64,000 nt of DNA from Hyphomicrobiales bacterium (lineage in GTDB: Bacteria > Pseudomonadota > Alphaproteobacteria > Rhizobiales > Rhizobiaceae): NCBI GenBank assembly GCA_900471525.1, contig UCEZ01000010.1:18599-82598 (forward strand), given 5' to 3'. How positions within the stretch are numbered: position 1 is the stretch's first letter; each line of letters begins with the position of its first letter. The notes beneath the pieces were generated by a model. The model was not told the origin of the DNA and did not search any database. It saw only the letters and a program-made list of their open reading frames with translations. Below are positions 52,156-62,537 of this stretch, piece by piece. Position numbers and translations under genes: made by a program.

Positions 52156-53199
52156 TCAGGCCCACACCACCAGTTTCAGCACGACTGCAACAATGAAGAC
52201 CATGGCGAGCGACAACGGAAGGAAGACCTTCCAACCGAGACGCATCAGCTGGTCGTAGCGATAGCGCGGCACGAAGGCCTTCACCATGGCGAACATGAAG
52301 AACACCAGCGAGGCTTTCAGGATGAACCAGATGATGCCGGGAACCCAATTCAGGAACCAGACGTCGACCGGAGGCAGCCAGCCACCGAGGAACAGGATCG
52401 TCGTCAGCGCGCACATCAGGCAGATGGCGGCGTATTCGCCGAGCATGAACATCATGTACGGGGTCGAGCCGTATTCGACCATGAAGCCGGCGACCAGTTC
52501 CGATTCCGCTTCGACGAGGTCAAAGGGCGGACGGTTGGTTTCAGCCAGCGCCGAGATGAAGAAGACGATGAACATCGGGAACAGCGGCAACCAGTACCAA
52601 TCGAGGAACGAGCCGGGCAGCCCGATCATCGTGCCGAGGCCGTCACGCTGAGAGTCGACGATATCCGTCAGGTTCAGCGAGCCGGCACAAAGCAGCACGG
52701 TGACAATGACGAAACCGATCGAGACTTCATAGGAAACCATCTGCGCCGCCGAGCGGAGCGCCGAGAGGAACGGATATTTCGAGTTCGATGCCCAGCCGCC
52801 GATGATGACGCCATAAACCTCAAGTGAGGAAATGGCGAAGACATAAAGGATGCCGACATTGATATTGGCCATTACCCAGTTTGCATTGAGCGGGATAACG
52901 GCCCAGGCAGCCAAGGCCAATGTCACGGAAACCAGCGGCGCGAGCAGGAACAACACCTTGTTGGAGCCGGCCGGAATGACCGGTTCCTTGAAGACGAACT
53001 TCAAAAGATCGGCGAAGGACTGGAAAAGGCCCCAAGGCCCCACCACATTCGGTCCACGGCGCATCTGCACCGCTGCCCAGATCTTGCGGTCAGCCAACAG
53101 AATGTAGGCGATAAAAATCAGGAGCGCGACCAGAAGCAGAAGCGACTGGCCGATCATGATGGCTGTTGGCCAGACATAGGTCGAAATGAAAGCGTCCAT
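52156..53199 (-). CDS. nuoH: NADH-quinone oxidoreductase subunit H
   Basis: NuoH forms the quinone-binding tunnel entrance. The 347-residue protein has about eight helices, with conserved loops [19 protein letters not shown] and [20 protein letters not shown]. These acid-rich loops are known to be essential in the family. It is 20 bp after nuoG. Confidence 0.97.
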   Translation of the reverse strand: MDAFISTYVWPTAIMIGQSLLLLVALLIFIAYILLADRKIWAAVQMRRGPNVVGPWGLFQSFADLLKFVFKEPVIPAGSNKVLFLLAPLVSVTLALAAWAVIPLNANWVMANINVGILYVFAISSLEVYGVIIGGWASNSKYPFLSALRSAAQMVSYEVSIGFVIVTVLLCAGSLNLTDIVDSQRDGLGTMIGLPGSFLDWYWLPLFPMFIVFFISALAETNRPPFDLVEAESELVAGFMVEYGSTPYMMFMLGEYAAICLMCALTTILFLGGWLPPVDVWFLNWVPGIIWFILKASLVFFMFAMVKAFVPRYRYDQLMRLGWKVFLPLSLAMVFIVAVVLKLVVWA

Positions 53200-53219
53200 T
53201 TTGTCTTATTCCCCCGCGC

Positions 53220-55301
53220 TCATTCCGCCGCAGCTTTGAAGTTGTTGCGTGCCAAAGCCGAACATTCGGCCATGACGGCGGACGCGCGTGCTATCGGGTT
53301 CGTCAAATAGAAGTCTTTGACCGGAGACGCAAACGCCGATTTGGCCATCTCACCGGCTTTTTGAGCAAGTGCGGCAATTTCACCGCTACCACCCGGTGCA
53401 ATCGTATCGACATCGGCGAAATGCGGATGCGCCGCATAGAGCTTTGCGCGCAATTCGCTCAGCGAATCAAACGGCAACTTTTTGCCGAGTACATCCGAGA
53501 GCGCGCGGATGATCGCCCAGTCTTCGCGAGCATCGCCCGGTGCGAAGCCGGCGCGATTGCCCATCTGGACGCGGCCTTCGGTGTTGACCCAGGTGCCCGA
53601 TTTTTCCGTATAGGTCGCAGCCGGCAGGATGACGTCGGCGCCGTGCGCGCCCTCATCGCCGTGCGAGCCGATATAGACAGTGAAGCCTGCGGTCTTGCCC
53701 GAGAAGTCCATTTCGTCTGCGCCGAGCAGGAACAGGACATCCGTGGCGGTCAACATCTCGGCGGCGGTCTTGCCCCCCTCACCCGACACGAAACCGAGAT
53801 CGAGACCACCGACGCGCGAAGCAGCCGTGTGCAGGACGGCAAAGCCGTTCCAGTCGGCAGTGACCGCGCCAACAGCGCCTGCGAGCTTTGCCGCCGCCGC
53901 AAGAACCGAAGCACCATTGCCGCCGGAGATTGCGCCCTGACCAACGATGATCATCGGACGCTGCGCCTTCTTCAGGACGCTCAGGAACTTGCCCTTGCCG
54001 CCAACCAGTTCGGCAAGCGAGTCCGTACCGGCACCGAGATATTCATAGGAATAACGCAGTTCGGCCTGCTCGCCGATCACAGCGATCGGGAAATTGGCCA
54101 TCCGGAACCGCTTACGGATGCGGGCGTTCAGTACGGAGGCTTCGAAACGCGGGTTCGATCCGATGATCAGCAGCGCGTCGGCGCTTTCGATGCCCTGGAT
54201 CGTCGGATTGAAGATGTAAGTCGAGCGGCCGAAGGCAGGATCGAGTGCTGCACCATCCTGGCGGCAGTCGATGTTCTTCGAGCCGAGCGAGGAAATCAGT
54301 TCCTTCAGCGCGTACATTTCCTCGACCGAGGCCAGATCGCCGGCGATCGCGCCGATCTTGTCGCCGCTGGTCTTGGCAACGGCAGCCTTGATCGCGGCAA
54401 AAGCCTCGTTCCAAGTCGCGGGCTGCAGGCGACCGTCCTTCTTCACGTAGGGGCGGTCGAGACGCTGGGTCTTCAGGCCATCCCAGATGAAGCGGGTCTT
54501 GTCGGAAATCCACTCCTCGTTGATCTCTTCATTGACGCGCGGCATGACGCGCATGACTTCGCGGCCGCGTGTATCGACGCGGATCGCCGAGCCGACGGCA
54601 TCCATGACGTCGATCGATTCGGTCTTGCCGAGTTCCCACGGACGAGCGTTGAAAGCATAGGGCTTGGAGGTCAGCGCGCCGACCGGGCAGAGATCGACGA
54701 CGTTGCCCTGAAGCTCGGACGTCATCGCCTGCTCGAGATAAGTGGTGATCTCGGCATCCTCGCCGCGGCCGATCAGGCCGAGTTCGGCAATGCCGGCCAC
54801 TTCCGTGGTGAAGCGGACGCAGCGCGTGCAGTGAATGCAGCGGTTCATCACGGTCTTGACCAGCGGACCGATATACTTGTCTTCGACGGCGCGCTTGTTT
54901 TCGGTGTAGCGGGTCGAATCGACGCCGAAAGCCATGGCCTGGTCCTGCAGGTCGCATTCGCCACCCTGGTCGCAGATCGGGCAATCCAGCGGATGGTTGA
55001 TCAGCAGGAATTCCATGACGCCTTCGCGAGCCTTCTTGACCATCGGCGTGGTCGTGAAGACTTCCGGCGCTTCGCCGTTCGGGCCGGGGCGCAAGTCGCG
55101 CACACCCATGGCGCAGGAGGCTGCCGGCTTCGGCGGCCCGCCCTTCACCTCGATCAGACACATGCGGCAGTTTCCGGCGACCGACAGCCGCTCATGGAAA
55201 CAGAAGCGCGGAACCTCGGCGCCGGCTTCCTCGCACGCCTGCAGCAGCGTGAAATGATCCGGGACCTCGATCTCTTTTCCGTCGACTTTCAGCTTCGCCA
55301 T
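53220..55301 (-). CDS. nuoG: NADH-quinone oxidoreductase subunit G
   Basis: NuoG is the large peripheral iron-sulfur subunit. The 693-residue protein has the [2Fe-2S] motif (CFHERLSVAGNCRMC with the later Cys in AASCAMG), the His-coordinated N5 motif HPLDCPICDQGGECDLQD, and the N4 motif CIHCTRCVRF. A molybdopterin-oxidoreductase-like domain follows. ATG 55301 gives the usual MAKLKVDGKEIEV start; a TTG at 55313 with AAGGA upstream is a real alternative. Confidence 0.96.
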   Translation of the reverse strand: MAKLKVDGKEIEVPDHFTLLQACEEAGAEVPRFCFHERLSVAGNCRMCLIEVKGGPPKPAASCAMGVRDLRPGPNGEAPEVFTTTPMVKKAREGVMEFLLINHPLDCPICDQGGECDLQDQAMAFGVDSTRYTENKRAVEDKYIGPLVKTVMNRCIHCTRCVRFTTEVAGIAELGLIGRGEDAEITTYLEQAMTSELQGNVVDLCPVGALTSKPYAFNARPWELGKTESIDVMDAVGSAIRVDTRGREVMRVMPRVNEEINEEWISDKTRFIWDGLKTQRLDRPYVKKDGRLQPATWNEAFAAIKAAVAKTSGDKIGAIAGDLASVEEMYALKELISSLGSKNIDCRQDGAALDPAFGRSTYIFNPTIQGIESADALLIIGSNPRFEASVLNARIRKRFRMANFPIAVIGEQAELRYSYEYLGAGTDSLAELVGGKGKFLSVLKKAQRPMIIVGQGAISGGNGASVLAAAAKLAGAVGAVTADWNGFAVLHTAASRVGGLDLGFVSGEGGKTAAEMLTATDVLFLLGADEMDFSGKTAGFTVYIGSHGDEGAHGADVILPAATYTEKSGTWVNTEGRVQMGNRAGFAPGDAREDWAIIRALSDVLGKKLPFDSLSELRAKLYAAHPHFADVDTIAPGGSGEIAALAQKAGEMAKSAFASPVKDFYLTNPIARASAVMAECSALARNNFKAAAE

Positions 55302-55414
55302 CTTCGCACTCAATCCTGTCCTTCATTCGCCAGCCAAAGCGGCGAACAGATATTATAAAGGCACGCTAACCTCTTGAACGGAACCCAAAACGGCCTCCGC
55401 TCGAAACTTCAATC

Positions 55415-56140
55415 TCAACCCTTCAGCAGGGCCTTTGCCTGCTCGATCCAGCCGTCCCGCGCGATGCGGCCACCAAAGCCGAGCTGGGCGTCGATACGCT
55501 GCACGTCCTTATCGCTCCACATCGCGACATCCGTATAACGCCGCACGCCCATGCCGTTCAGCACCTGCTCCAGCTTCGGGCCAATCCCCGAAATCCGCTT
55601 CAGGTCATCGGCCTGCGTTTCGACAACACGGGCCGCAATCTTCTGTCGCTTCGGCGTTTCAACCTTCACCGGAGCGATCTCTACCGGCTCGGCCTTGACT
55701 GGCGCAGTCTTCACAGGTGCAGACCTCGCCGGCGTAGACTTTACCGGGGCAGCCTTGACCGCTTCTGCCGTTACAGACTTCGCAATCTCTACCACCGGCG
55801 TTGTATCCGCCACCTTGGCAGTGCTTGCGACCAGTTCGACAGGCTTTACCGCGGTTTTTTCGTCCGCTGCGTCGCCGGTTTTCTGCACCGTCTCGGCCAT
55901 TCCCTGCATCGCCCCGAACATGAAGCCGGCGATATGGCTGGTAACACCAAGGCCGATCGCGGTTGCCGCCGCCATCGCCGCCGCCGGATGCTGCATCAAC
56001 GGATGCAGCGGCACCTTCGGCATGTCCTTCAGCCACTCGGTCATGCCGAACGGGTCGTTTCTTCCGGCCGGGGAGCCGATGGAAGGACTGGCAGATCCTG
56101 CCCGTGTACCCTTGTCTGCTTCCTGTTCCGGCCTGTTCAT
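55415..56140 (-). CDS. Membrane protein with C-terminal helix-hairpin-helix-type domain, in nuo operon
   Basis: The 241-residue protein sits between nuoF and nuoG. It has one hydrophobic segment near residues 52-80 (AAAMAAATAIGLGVTSHIAG), a long Ala/Pro/Val/Lys-rich linker (about 90-170, with repeated APVK units), and a C-terminal domain from residue 179 (DLKRISGIGPKLEQVLNGMG). That domain aligns without gaps to the NuoE tail, with about half the residues identical. ISGIGPK-type segments are usually DNA-binding-like HhH folds, but here they may mediate protein contacts in complex I. It is probably an assembly or accessory factor; function unproven. Confidence 0.85.
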   Translation of the reverse strand: MNRPEQEADKGTRAGSASPSIGSPAGRNDPFGMTEWLKDMPKVPLHPLMQHPAAAMAAATAIGLGVTSHIAGFMFGAMQGMAETVQKTGDAADEKTAVKPVELVASTAKVADTTPVVEIAKSVTAEAVKAAPVKSTPARSAPVKTAPVKAEPVEIAPVKVETPKRQKIAARVVETQADDLKRISGIGPKLEQVLNGMGVRRYTDVAMWSDKDVQRIDAQLGFGGRIARDGWIEQAKALLKG

Positions 56141-56145
56141 ATCGC

Positions 56146-57450
56146 TTACTCCGCCGCTTGCAGCACCGCCCCATGCGATGTCGAATTCCGCGTGTATTCG
56201 TCGATGCGCTTTTCCATCTCAGGACGGAAATTGCGGATCAGGCCCTGGATCGGCCATGCCGCCGCGTCGCCGAGCGCGCAGATCGTGTGGCCTTCGACCT
56301 GCTTCGTCACATCGAACAGCATGTCGATCTCGCGCTTCTGGGCGCGGCCCTGAACCATGCGTTCCATGACGCGCATCATCCAGCCGGTGCCTTCGCGGCA
56401 CGGCGTGCACTGGCCGCAGCTCTCGTGCTTGTAGAAGGCAGCAAGACGCCAGATGGCCTTGATGATGTCGGTGGAGCGATCCATGACGATGACGGCGGCC
56501 GTCCCGAACGACGACTTGACGTCGCGCATGCCGTCAAAATCCATCGGCGCGTCGATGATGTCCTCGGCCTTGACCACAGGGCAGGACGAACCGCCCGGAA
56601 TGACTGCCAGAAGATTGTCCCAGCCGCCACGGATGCCGCCGCAATGGCGCTCGATCATCTCGCGGAACGGCACACCCATCGCGTCTTCGAAGGTGCACGG
56701 CCTGTTGACGTGACCGGAGACCATGAACAGCTTGGTGCCGACATTGTTCGGACGGCCGATCGCCGAGAACCAGCCGGCGCCGCGGCGCAGGATGGTCGGG
56801 GCGACGGCAATGGACTCGACGTTGTTGACTGTCGTCGGGCAGCCGTAGAGGCCCATGTTGGCCGGGAACGGCGGCTTCAGGCGCGGCTGGCCCTTCTTGC
56901 CTTCCAAGCTTTCGAGCAGCGCGGTTTCTTCGCCGCAAATATAGGCGCCGGCGCCGTGATGGACGTAGATGTCCATGTCCCAGCCATGCTTGTTGTTGAT
57001 GCCGAGAAGACCAGCGTCATAGCATTCGTCGATTGCCGCCTGCAGCGCCTCGCGCTCGCGGATGTACTCGCCGCGCACGTAGATATAGGCCACATGCGCA
57101 CCCATGGCGAAGCTCGCGACCAGGCAGCCTTCGATCAGCGTATGCGGATCGTGGCGCATGATGTCGCGGTCCTTGCAGGTACCGGGCTCCGATTCGTCAG
57201 CGTTGACGACCAGATAATGCGGCCGGCCGTCGCTTTCCTTCGGCATGAAGGACCATTTGAGTCCAGTCGGGAAGCCCGCACCACCACGACCACGAAGACC
57301 GGAAGCCTTCATCTCGTTGATGATCCAGTCGCGGCCCTTTTCCAGGATCTGCTTGGTGCCATCCCAATGGCCACGGCTCATGGCGCCCTTCAGGGACTTG
57401 TCATGGATGCCGTAGATATTGGTAAAAATGCGATCTTTATCGTCGAGCAT
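56146..57450 (-). CDS. nuoF: NADH-quinone oxidoreductase subunit F
   Basis: NuoF binds NADH and FMN and holds cluster N3. The 434-residue protein shows the nucleotide/FMN region [16 protein letters not shown] and [20 protein letters not shown]. The [4Fe-4S] motif is [11 protein letters not shown] with the distal Cys in HTICALG. It lies 11 bp after nuoE. Confidence 0.97.
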   Translation of the reverse strand: MLDDKDRIFTNIYGIHDKSLKGAMSRGHWDGTKQILEKGRDWIINEMKASGLRGRGGAGFPTGLKWSFMPKESDGRPHYLVVNADESEPGTCKDRDIMRHDPHTLIEGCLVASFAMGAHVAYIYVRGEYIREREALQAAIDECYDAGLLGINNKHGWDMDIYVHHGAGAYICGEETALLESLEGKKGQPRLKPPFPANMGLYGCPTTVNNVESIAVAPTILRRGAGWFSAIGRPNNVGTKLFMVSGHVNRPCTFEDAMGVPFREMIERHCGGIRGGWDNLLAVIPGGSSCPVVKAEDIIDAPMDFDGMRDVKSSFGTAAVIVMDRSTDIIKAIWRLAAFYKHESCGQCTPCREGTGWMMRVMERMVQGRAQKREIDMLFDVTKQVEGHTICALGDAAAWPIQGLIRNFRPEMEKRIDEYTRNSTSHGAVLQAAE

Positions 57451-57461
57451 GGTTCACCTGT

Positions 57462-58580
57462 CTATCGCGGCTTCTTGCCGAAAACTTTGATGTATTCGGC
57501 TTCGCCGCCCTTGGCCAGCGCCTTGGCCTGCTTGACCCAGTCGTCGCGTTCGATGCGACCCTTGAAATTCAGATAGCCGTCCACCCAATCGCGCTCGGCC
57601 TTCTTCCAACCCGCGACCTGCGCAAAGGTGAAGATGCCGAGTTCGTGCAGCGTGCCTTCGATCTTAGGACCGACGCCGGAGATCAGCTTCAGGTCATCCG
57701 GAGCATCCGGCTTGGCGATGCCGGCAGGACGGTTCTTGTCCTCGAGCGACGGCTTAGCAACAGCAACGGCAGCCTTGGCGCCGCCTTCAGCCTTGGTGTC
57801 ACCGGCAATCTTGTCGTTCGCCGCAGACTCCGCCTTTGCCGTTGCCGGCGTCTTCAACGTCGGATCGGTTTCTGGTGCATCGGTCTTCGGACGCGCCGCA
57901 TAGGATGGAGGCACGCTGACGGCAGCACTATCGCTTGCCTTCTTGGCGCGCGGAGCAGCCGCTTTCTTTTCAGGTGCAAGCAGTGTCGTCGGACCACCAA
58001 CCGGAGCCGAGAAAATACGGTCGATCTGCGGGCCTGGCTTGACGTCAGAGCCCTTGCCTGCGTCGAAACGGTCGATGATGTATTCCAGCTGCGGAACCGT
58101 CAGATCTTCGTAGGTATCCTTGAAGATCATCACCATCGGCGCGTTCACGCAGGTCCCCTGACACTCGACCTCTTCCCAGGACAAAGTACCGGCTTCGTTC
58201 GGCGTCAACGGGTTGGGGTGAATACGCTTCTTGCAGAGGCTGATCAGATCTTCGGAACCGCGCAGCATGCAGGGCGTGGTGCCGCAAACCTGAACATGGG
58301 CGCGCGTGCCGACCGGCTTCAGCTGAAACTGGGTGTAGAAGGTCGCGACTTCGAGGACGCGGATATAGGGCATGGCGAGCATGTCGGCGACGCTTTCGAT
58401 CGCCGCCTTGGTGACCCAGCCATCCTGCTCCTGCGCCCGCATCAACAGCGGAATGACCGCCGATTGCTCGCGGCCCTTCGGATATTTCTTGATCGTTGCC
58501 TTGGCCCAGACCGCATTGTCCTTGCTGAACGCAAAGGCCGCTGGCTGGACATTCTCTTCGGCTAGTCGACGAACGGACAT
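57462..58580 (-). CDS. nuoE: NADH-quinone oxidoreductase subunit E with C-terminal extension
   Basis: NuoE carries the [2Fe-2S] cluster N1a. The core (about 1-190) has CGTTPCMLRG and CQGTCVNAPMV, supplying the four Cys. At 372 residues it is about twice the usual length. The extra part is a low-complexity Ala/Pro/Lys linker and then a domain from residue 296 (DLKLISGVGPKIEGTLHELG) shared with the protein encoded between nuoF and nuoG. Rhizobial NuoE proteins are known to be long; the role of the extra domain is unclear. Confidence 0.96.
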   Translation of the reverse strand: MSVRRLAEENVQPAAFAFSKDNAVWAKATIKKYPKGREQSAVIPLLMRAQEQDGWVTKAAIESVADMLAMPYIRVLEVATFYTQFQLKPVGTRAHVQVCGTTPCMLRGSEDLISLCKKRIHPNPLTPNEAGTLSWEEVECQGTCVNAPMVMIFKDTYEDLTVPQLEYIIDRFDAGKGSDVKPGPQIDRIFSAPVGGPTTLLAPEKKAAAPRAKKASDSAAVSVPPSYAARPKTDAPETDPTLKTPATAKAESAANDKIAGDTKAEGGAKAAVAVAKPSLEDKNRPAGIAKPDAPDDLKLISGVGPKIEGTLHELGIFTFAQVAGWKKAERDWVDGYLNFKGRIERDDWVKQAKALAKGGEAEYIKVFGKKPR

Positions 58581-58595
58581 TCTTCCCGCACCTTA

Positions 58596-58853
58596 TCAGT
58601 TAATCGAACCGCACCGCGAACTCGTCAGGGAGACGAACTCGCAGGCATAGGCTGACTGGTCTTTTTGCAAAAATACGATGTAGCGCTTGCCGTTTGGCAC
58701 CGCGGCCCTGATCTCGTAGCCCTGGGATAGCAGCTTGCTCATGCCAGTGCCCGACGAACTGCTCAGCGCAGGTTGATCGGACGTGGACTCTGTTTCCTGC
58801 GCAAAGGCCGGAGCGGCAAGCAACAATCCAACAAGCGTCAGGGCCATGCGCAT
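58596..58853 (-). CDS. Small exported protein inside nuo operon, hypothetical
   Basis: The 85-residue protein starts with a signal peptide ([19 protein letters not shown]) and has a Ser-rich segment, then a compact beta-rich tail (GYEIRAAVPNGKRYIVFLQK) with two cysteines (YACEF, SRCGS) that could pair in the periplasm. Its ATG overlaps the nuoD stop (TGATG), so it is translated with complex I subunits. No function is recognised. Confidence 0.8.
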   Translation of the reverse strand: MRMALTLVGLLLAAPAFAQETESTSDQPALSSSSGTGMSKLLSQGYEIRAAVPNGKRYIVFLQKDQSAYACEFVSLTSSRCGSIN

Positions 58854-60043
58854 CAACGATCAACCTCGCCGAACACGATATCGAGCGAACCGAGGATGGC
58901 CGACACGTCAGCCAGCTGGTGGCCGCGACAGATGTAGTCCATCGCCTGCAGGTGCGCATAACCCGGCGCACGGATCTTGCAGCGATACGGCTTGTTGGTG
59001 CCGTCGGAGATGAGATAGACGCCGAATTCGCCCTTCGGCGCTTCGACAGCTGCATAAACCTCACCCTCGGGCACATGATAGCCTTCGGTGTAGAGCTTGA
59101 AATGGTGAATCAGCGCTTCCATGGAGCGCTTCATCTCGCCACGCTTCGGCGGCACGATCTTGCCGTCAAGCGAGGAGACCGGACCGACCTTGGCATCGCC
59201 GAGCAGACGATTGACGCACTGGCGCATGATCTTCGCGGATTCGCGCATTTCGATCATGCGGATCAGGTAACGGTCGAAGCAATCGCCGTTCTTGCCGATC
59301 GGAATGTCGAAATCCATGTCCGCATAGCATTCATAAGGCTGCGCCTTGCGCAGGTCCCATGCGGCACCCGAACCGCGCACCATGACGCCGGAGAAACCCC
59401 AGGCCCAGGCATCATCCAGCGACACCACGCCGATATCGACGTTGCGCTGCTTGAAGATGCGGTTGCCAGTCAGAAGTTGGTCGATATCGTCGACGGTCTT
59501 CAGGAACGGATCGATCCACTTGCCGATGTCTTCGACCAGTTCATGCGGCAGGTCCTGATGAACGCCGCCGGGACGGAAATAGGCCGAGTGCATGCGCGCG
59601 CCGCAGGCCCGCTCATAGAACACCATCAGCTTTTCGCGCTCTTCGAAGCCCCAAAGTGGCGGCGTCAGCGCGCCGACGTCCATTGCCTGCGTGGTGACGT
59701 TCAGGAGATGCGACAGGATACGGCCGATTTCCGAATAGAGAACGCGGATCAGCTGGCCGCGGATCGGAACCTCGGTGCCGGTCAGCTTCTCGACCGCCAG
59801 CGCATAGGCATGCTCCTGATTCATCGGCGCCACATAGTCGAGGCGGTCGAAATAGGGCACGGCCTGCAGGTAGGTCTTTGTCTCGATCAGCTTCTCGGTG
59901 CCGCGGTGAAGCAGGCCGATATGCGGATCGACGCGCTCGACAATTTCGCCGTCGAGCTCGAGAACAAGCCGCAAAACGCCATGCGCCGCAGGATGCTGTG
60001 GTCCGAAATTGATATTGAAATTGCGGACGTTATGTTCGTTCAT
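58853..60043 (-). CDS. nuoD: NADH-quinone oxidoreductase subunit D
   Basis: NuoD forms the quinone site with NuoB. The 396-residue protein has [40 protein letters not shown] and the C-terminal [14 protein letters not shown]. The conserved His in GPQHPAAHG and the Tyr in the DRLDYV region are present. ATG 60043 gives the canonical [10 protein letters not shown] start. Confidence 0.97.
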   Translation of the reverse strand: MNEHNVRNFNINFGPQHPAAHGVLRLVLELDGEIVERVDPHIGLLHRGTEKLIETKTYLQAVPYFDRLDYVAPMNQEHAYALAVEKLTGTEVPIRGQLIRVLYSEIGRILSHLLNVTTQAMDVGALTPPLWGFEEREKLMVFYERACGARMHSAYFRPGGVHQDLPHELVEDIGKWIDPFLKTVDDIDQLLTGNRIFKQRNVDIGVVSLDDAWAWGFSGVMVRGSGAAWDLRKAQPYECYADMDFDIPIGKNGDCFDRYLIRMIEMRESAKIMRQCVNRLLGDAKVGPVSSLDGKIVPPKRGEMKRSMEALIHHFKLYTEGYHVPEGEVYAAVEAPKGEFGVYLISDGTNKPYRCKIRAPGYAHLQAMDYICRGHQLADVSAILGSLDIVFGEVDR

Positions 60044-60100
60044 TGCCGCTTGCTCCAAGCCGGACAAGCCCGCATGTTTGCGGACCCTCGGCCTTCATTG

Positions 60101-60706
60101 TCACTTCGCGTTTGCTTTTTCATCACCCGGCAGAACGTAGTCCGTTCCTTCCCAGGGCGACATGAAATCGAAATTGCGGAATTCCTGCTTTAACTCGACC
60201 GGCTCGTAGACAACCCGTTTGGCTTCATCGTTGTATCGAACCTCAACGAAACCAGTCGTCGGGAAGTCCTTGCGCAGCGGGTAACCTTCGAAACCATAGT
60301 CGGTCAGGATGCGGCGCAGGTCCGGGTGGCCGGTGAAGAGGATGCCGTACATGTCGTAGGCTTCCCGCTCGAACCAGTCGGCGCCCGGATAGACGGCGCA
60401 GGCCGACGGCACCGGCTGATCTTCGCCTGTCGCAACCTTGATGCGGATGCGCAGGTTCTGCTTTGGCGACAGGAGATGATAGACGACATCGAAGCGATCG
60501 GGACGCTGCGGCCAGTCGACGCCGCAGATATCCGTGAAATTGATGAAACCACAACGAGCATCGTCGCGCAGGAATGTCAGCAGTTCGATCAGCTTGTCGG
60601 CGGTCGCGGTCAGCGTCAGTTCGCCGAAGCTGATGACAGCATCGGAAATCAACGCACCGCGGGTCTCGCGGATATAGGTGGCAAGTCCGTTCAGGGCTTC
60701 ACTCAT
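60101..60706 (-). CDS. nuoC: NADH-quinone oxidoreductase subunit C
   Basis: NuoC is the 30-kDa peripheral subunit. The 201-residue protein has the family signature [20 protein letters not shown] with [19 protein letters not shown]. It is a separate gene here, not fused to nuoD as in E. coli. It lies 17 bp after nuoB. Confidence 0.97.
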   Translation of the reverse strand: MSEALNGLATYIRETRGALISDAVISFGELTLTATADKLIELLTFLRDDARCGFINFTDICGVDWPQRPDRFDVVYHLLSPKQNLRIRIKVATGEDQPVPSACAVYPGADWFEREAYDMYGILFTGHPDLRRILTDYGFEGYPLRKDFPTTGFVEVRYNDEAKRVVYEPVELKQEFRNFDFMSPWEGTDYVLPGDEKANAK

Positions 60707-60723
60707 GTTCAGGTCCCCTGCCC

Positions 60724-61302
60724 TTACCGTTCGATCGTGCCTGTGCGGCGGATCTTCTTCTGCAGCAGAAGCACCCCGTAAAGGAGAGCCTCTGCCGTGG
60801 GAGGACAGCCCGGCACATAGATGTCGACCGGCACGACGCGGTCACAGCCGCGCACCACCGAATAGGAATAGTGATAGTAGCCGCCGCCATTGGCGCAGGA
60901 CCCCATCGAGATGACGTAACGCGGCTCGGGCATCTGGTCGTAGACCTTGCGCAAGGCGGGCGCCATCTTGTTGGTCAGCGTGCCGGCGACGATCATGACG
61001 TCGGACTGGCGCGGTGAAGCGCGCGGCGCAAAGCCGAAACGCTCGGCGTCGTAACGCGGCATCGACATCTGCATCATTTCAACGGCGCAACAGGCCAGAC
61101 CGAAGGTCATCCACATCAGCGAGCCGGTACGGGCCCAGTTGATCAGTTCGTCGGTCGAGGTGACCAGGAAGCCCTTGTCGGCGAGCTCGTTGTTGATCTC
61201 GCCAAAGTATTTGTCATTGCTGCCGATCGGCTTGCCGGTCGAGGGATCGACGATCCCCTTCGCCTTTGGCGCAACGAGCGTGGTGCTGGAGGTCAGTTCC
61301 AT
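60724..61302 (-). CDS. nuoB: NADH-quinone oxidoreductase subunit B
   Basis: NuoB holds cluster N2, the last electron carrier before quinone. The 192-residue protein has [12 protein letters not shown] with the tandem Cys, [10 protein letters not shown] and [11 protein letters not shown], the four expected ligands. ATG 61302 overlaps the nuoA end by 10 bp. Confidence 0.97.
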   Translation of the reverse strand: MELTSSTTLVAPKAKGIVDPSTGKPIGSNDKYFGEINNELADKGFLVTSTDELINWARTGSLMWMTFGLACCAVEMMQMSMPRYDAERFGFAPRASPRQSDVMIVAGTLTNKMAPALRKVYDQMPEPRYVISMGSCANGGGYYHYSYSVVRGCDRVVPVDIYVPGCPPTAEALLYGVLLLQKKIRRTGTIER

Positions 61303-61658
61303 TCCAGCGCTCCCTTCTTCCATTCATAGATGAAGCCGATAGTCAGCACGCCGAGGAACGCCATCATCGACCAGAAACCGAACCAGCCCATTTCCTTGAA
61401 CGACACCGCCCAGGGAAACAGGAACGCCACTTCAAGGTCGAAGATGATGAAGAGAATCGACACGAGATAGAATCGGATGTCGAATTTCATGCGGGCGTCG
61501 TCGAATGCGTTGAAGCCGCACTCGTAGGCCGACAGCTTTTCGTCGTCGGGTGCCTTGTAGGCAACGGCGAACGGCGCGATCAGCAGCGCCAGGCCGATAA
61601 CCAGCGAAAGACCGATGAAAATCGCAATCGGAATGTAGGAGCCGAGAAGGTCTGTCAT
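61293..61658 (-). CDS. nuoA: NADH-quinone oxidoreductase subunit A
   Basis: NuoA is a three-helix membrane subunit. The 121-residue protein has [20 protein letters not shown] and [20 protein letters not shown], both strongly conserved, and ends with an EWKKGALEW segment. ATG 61658 follows AGGGACGG. It is first in the nuo operon. Confidence 0.97.
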   Translation of the reverse strand: MTDLLGSYIPIAIFIGLSLVIGLALLIAPFAVAYKAPDDEKLSAYECGFNAFDDARMKFDIRFYLVSILFIIFDLEVAFLFPWAVSFKEMGWFGFWSMMAFLGVLTIGFIYEWKKGALEWN

Positions 61659-61708
61659 TGTATCCGTCCCTGCCTGCGAGGCGCGCTGGAGAAGCGCAAA
61701 ACAAAGGC

Positions 61709-61798
61709 TCACAGGCCGAAAATATGTTGCAACGCCAAAGTCGTTAGCGCAGCCAGCGCCGCTGTGCAAGCCTTGAGAACGGTTTTCATCCCCTTCAT
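61709..61798 (-). CDS. Possible 29-residue hydrophobic peptide upstream of nuoA
   Basis: A 29-codon frame begins [18 protein letters not shown] and ends HIFGL. It has a basic start and a hydrophobic core like a short membrane or leader peptide. It lies 50 bp before nuoA. The ribosome site for the first ATG is weak, and an internal ATG directly follows AAGGGG too closely. It could be a leader peptide, a small protein or chance. Confidence 0.3.
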   Translation of the reverse strand: MKGMKTVLKACTAALAALTTLALQHIFGL

Positions 61799-62129
61799 TG
61801 ACCGGAATGAAGACCGGCCAAAAGCTAGCATCCCCGGCAGGCAGGCGCAAATGCGGCAAAACCCGAGCAGAGGCGGCTGCGACAGGCGACGAGCCTCTTG
61901 TCCGAAAGCCCCGGAGACATATGGTCGCGCGTGCTAAAATCGATTGAAATCGGCGACTGTGCACCGGAATTTGCACGCCACAGACTGTGCCCTGCCGTGT
62001 CAAAGACACGACAACGCTGCATAACCGATAGCCGTGATTTGCATGGGTCCCGCCATCACGAAACGGCCCTCGCCCACAATCGTCGCGCAAGCCTCGTCAC
62101 GTAACGTTTCGCTAATAGAGGGCGAACGC
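61799..62129. other. Intergenic region between nuo operon and DUF982 gene
   Basis: About 330 bp between divergent units. It should hold the nuo promoter and the DUF982 promoter, but I see no confident -35/-10 pair and no other gene. Confidence 0.4.
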
Positions 62130-62393
62130 ATGGATGACATTCCTTGGAATGAAAGTGTTTTGTTCGAACTGAATGATCGTCAGGACGTGGTGACGGTTTC
62201 CAGCTCAATGGAGGCAGCCGACCTGCTCCTGAACAAATGGCCGAAAAAACGCGGCCCCAGCTACAAGCTTGCCGTCATGACGTGCCTTGCTTCCTTCCGG
62301 GGAAAACAACCGCCGGAACTGGTACAGCAGGATCTCATCGCAGCGGCCATAGAGGCGCATATCTATGTCAAGCCGCGCTCGATCAGCATCTGA
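62130..62393 (+). CDS. DUF982 family protein
   Basis: The 87-residue protein matches DUF982, a family largely confined to Rhizobiales. It shows SSSMEAADLLLNKWPKKRGP, then YKLAVMTCLASFRG and DLIAAAIEAHIYV. Function is unknown. ATG 62130 has AGAGGGCG six bases upstream. It is divergent from the nuo operon. Confidence 0.88.
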   Translation: MDDIPWNESVLFELNDRQDVVTVSSSMEAADLLLNKWPKKRGPSYKLAVMTCLASFRGKQPPELVQQDLIAAAIEAHIYVKPRSISI

Positions 62394-62449
62394 TCATGTC
62401 TGGGACGTGGTCACGCTTCACTTGTGACGGTGGCTTTGCGATACAGGAA

Positions 62450-62531
62450 GGCCAAAGGCAACCATCACAGTCGCCTTTGGCCAAACACTGATCAACAGAT
62501 ATGGGGGCTGGAGGCCGCACAAGGCGGCCTC
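62450..62531. terminator. Two hairpins between convergent DUF982 and RTX genes
   Basis: A 10-bp stem GGCCAAAGGC (62450-62459) with GCCTTTGGCC (62473-62482) and an 8-bp stem GAGGCCGC (62511-62518) with GCGGCCTC (62524-62531) lie between convergent genes. Neither has a long T-run. Confidence 0.55.
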
Positions 62532-62537
62532 TTCGCG

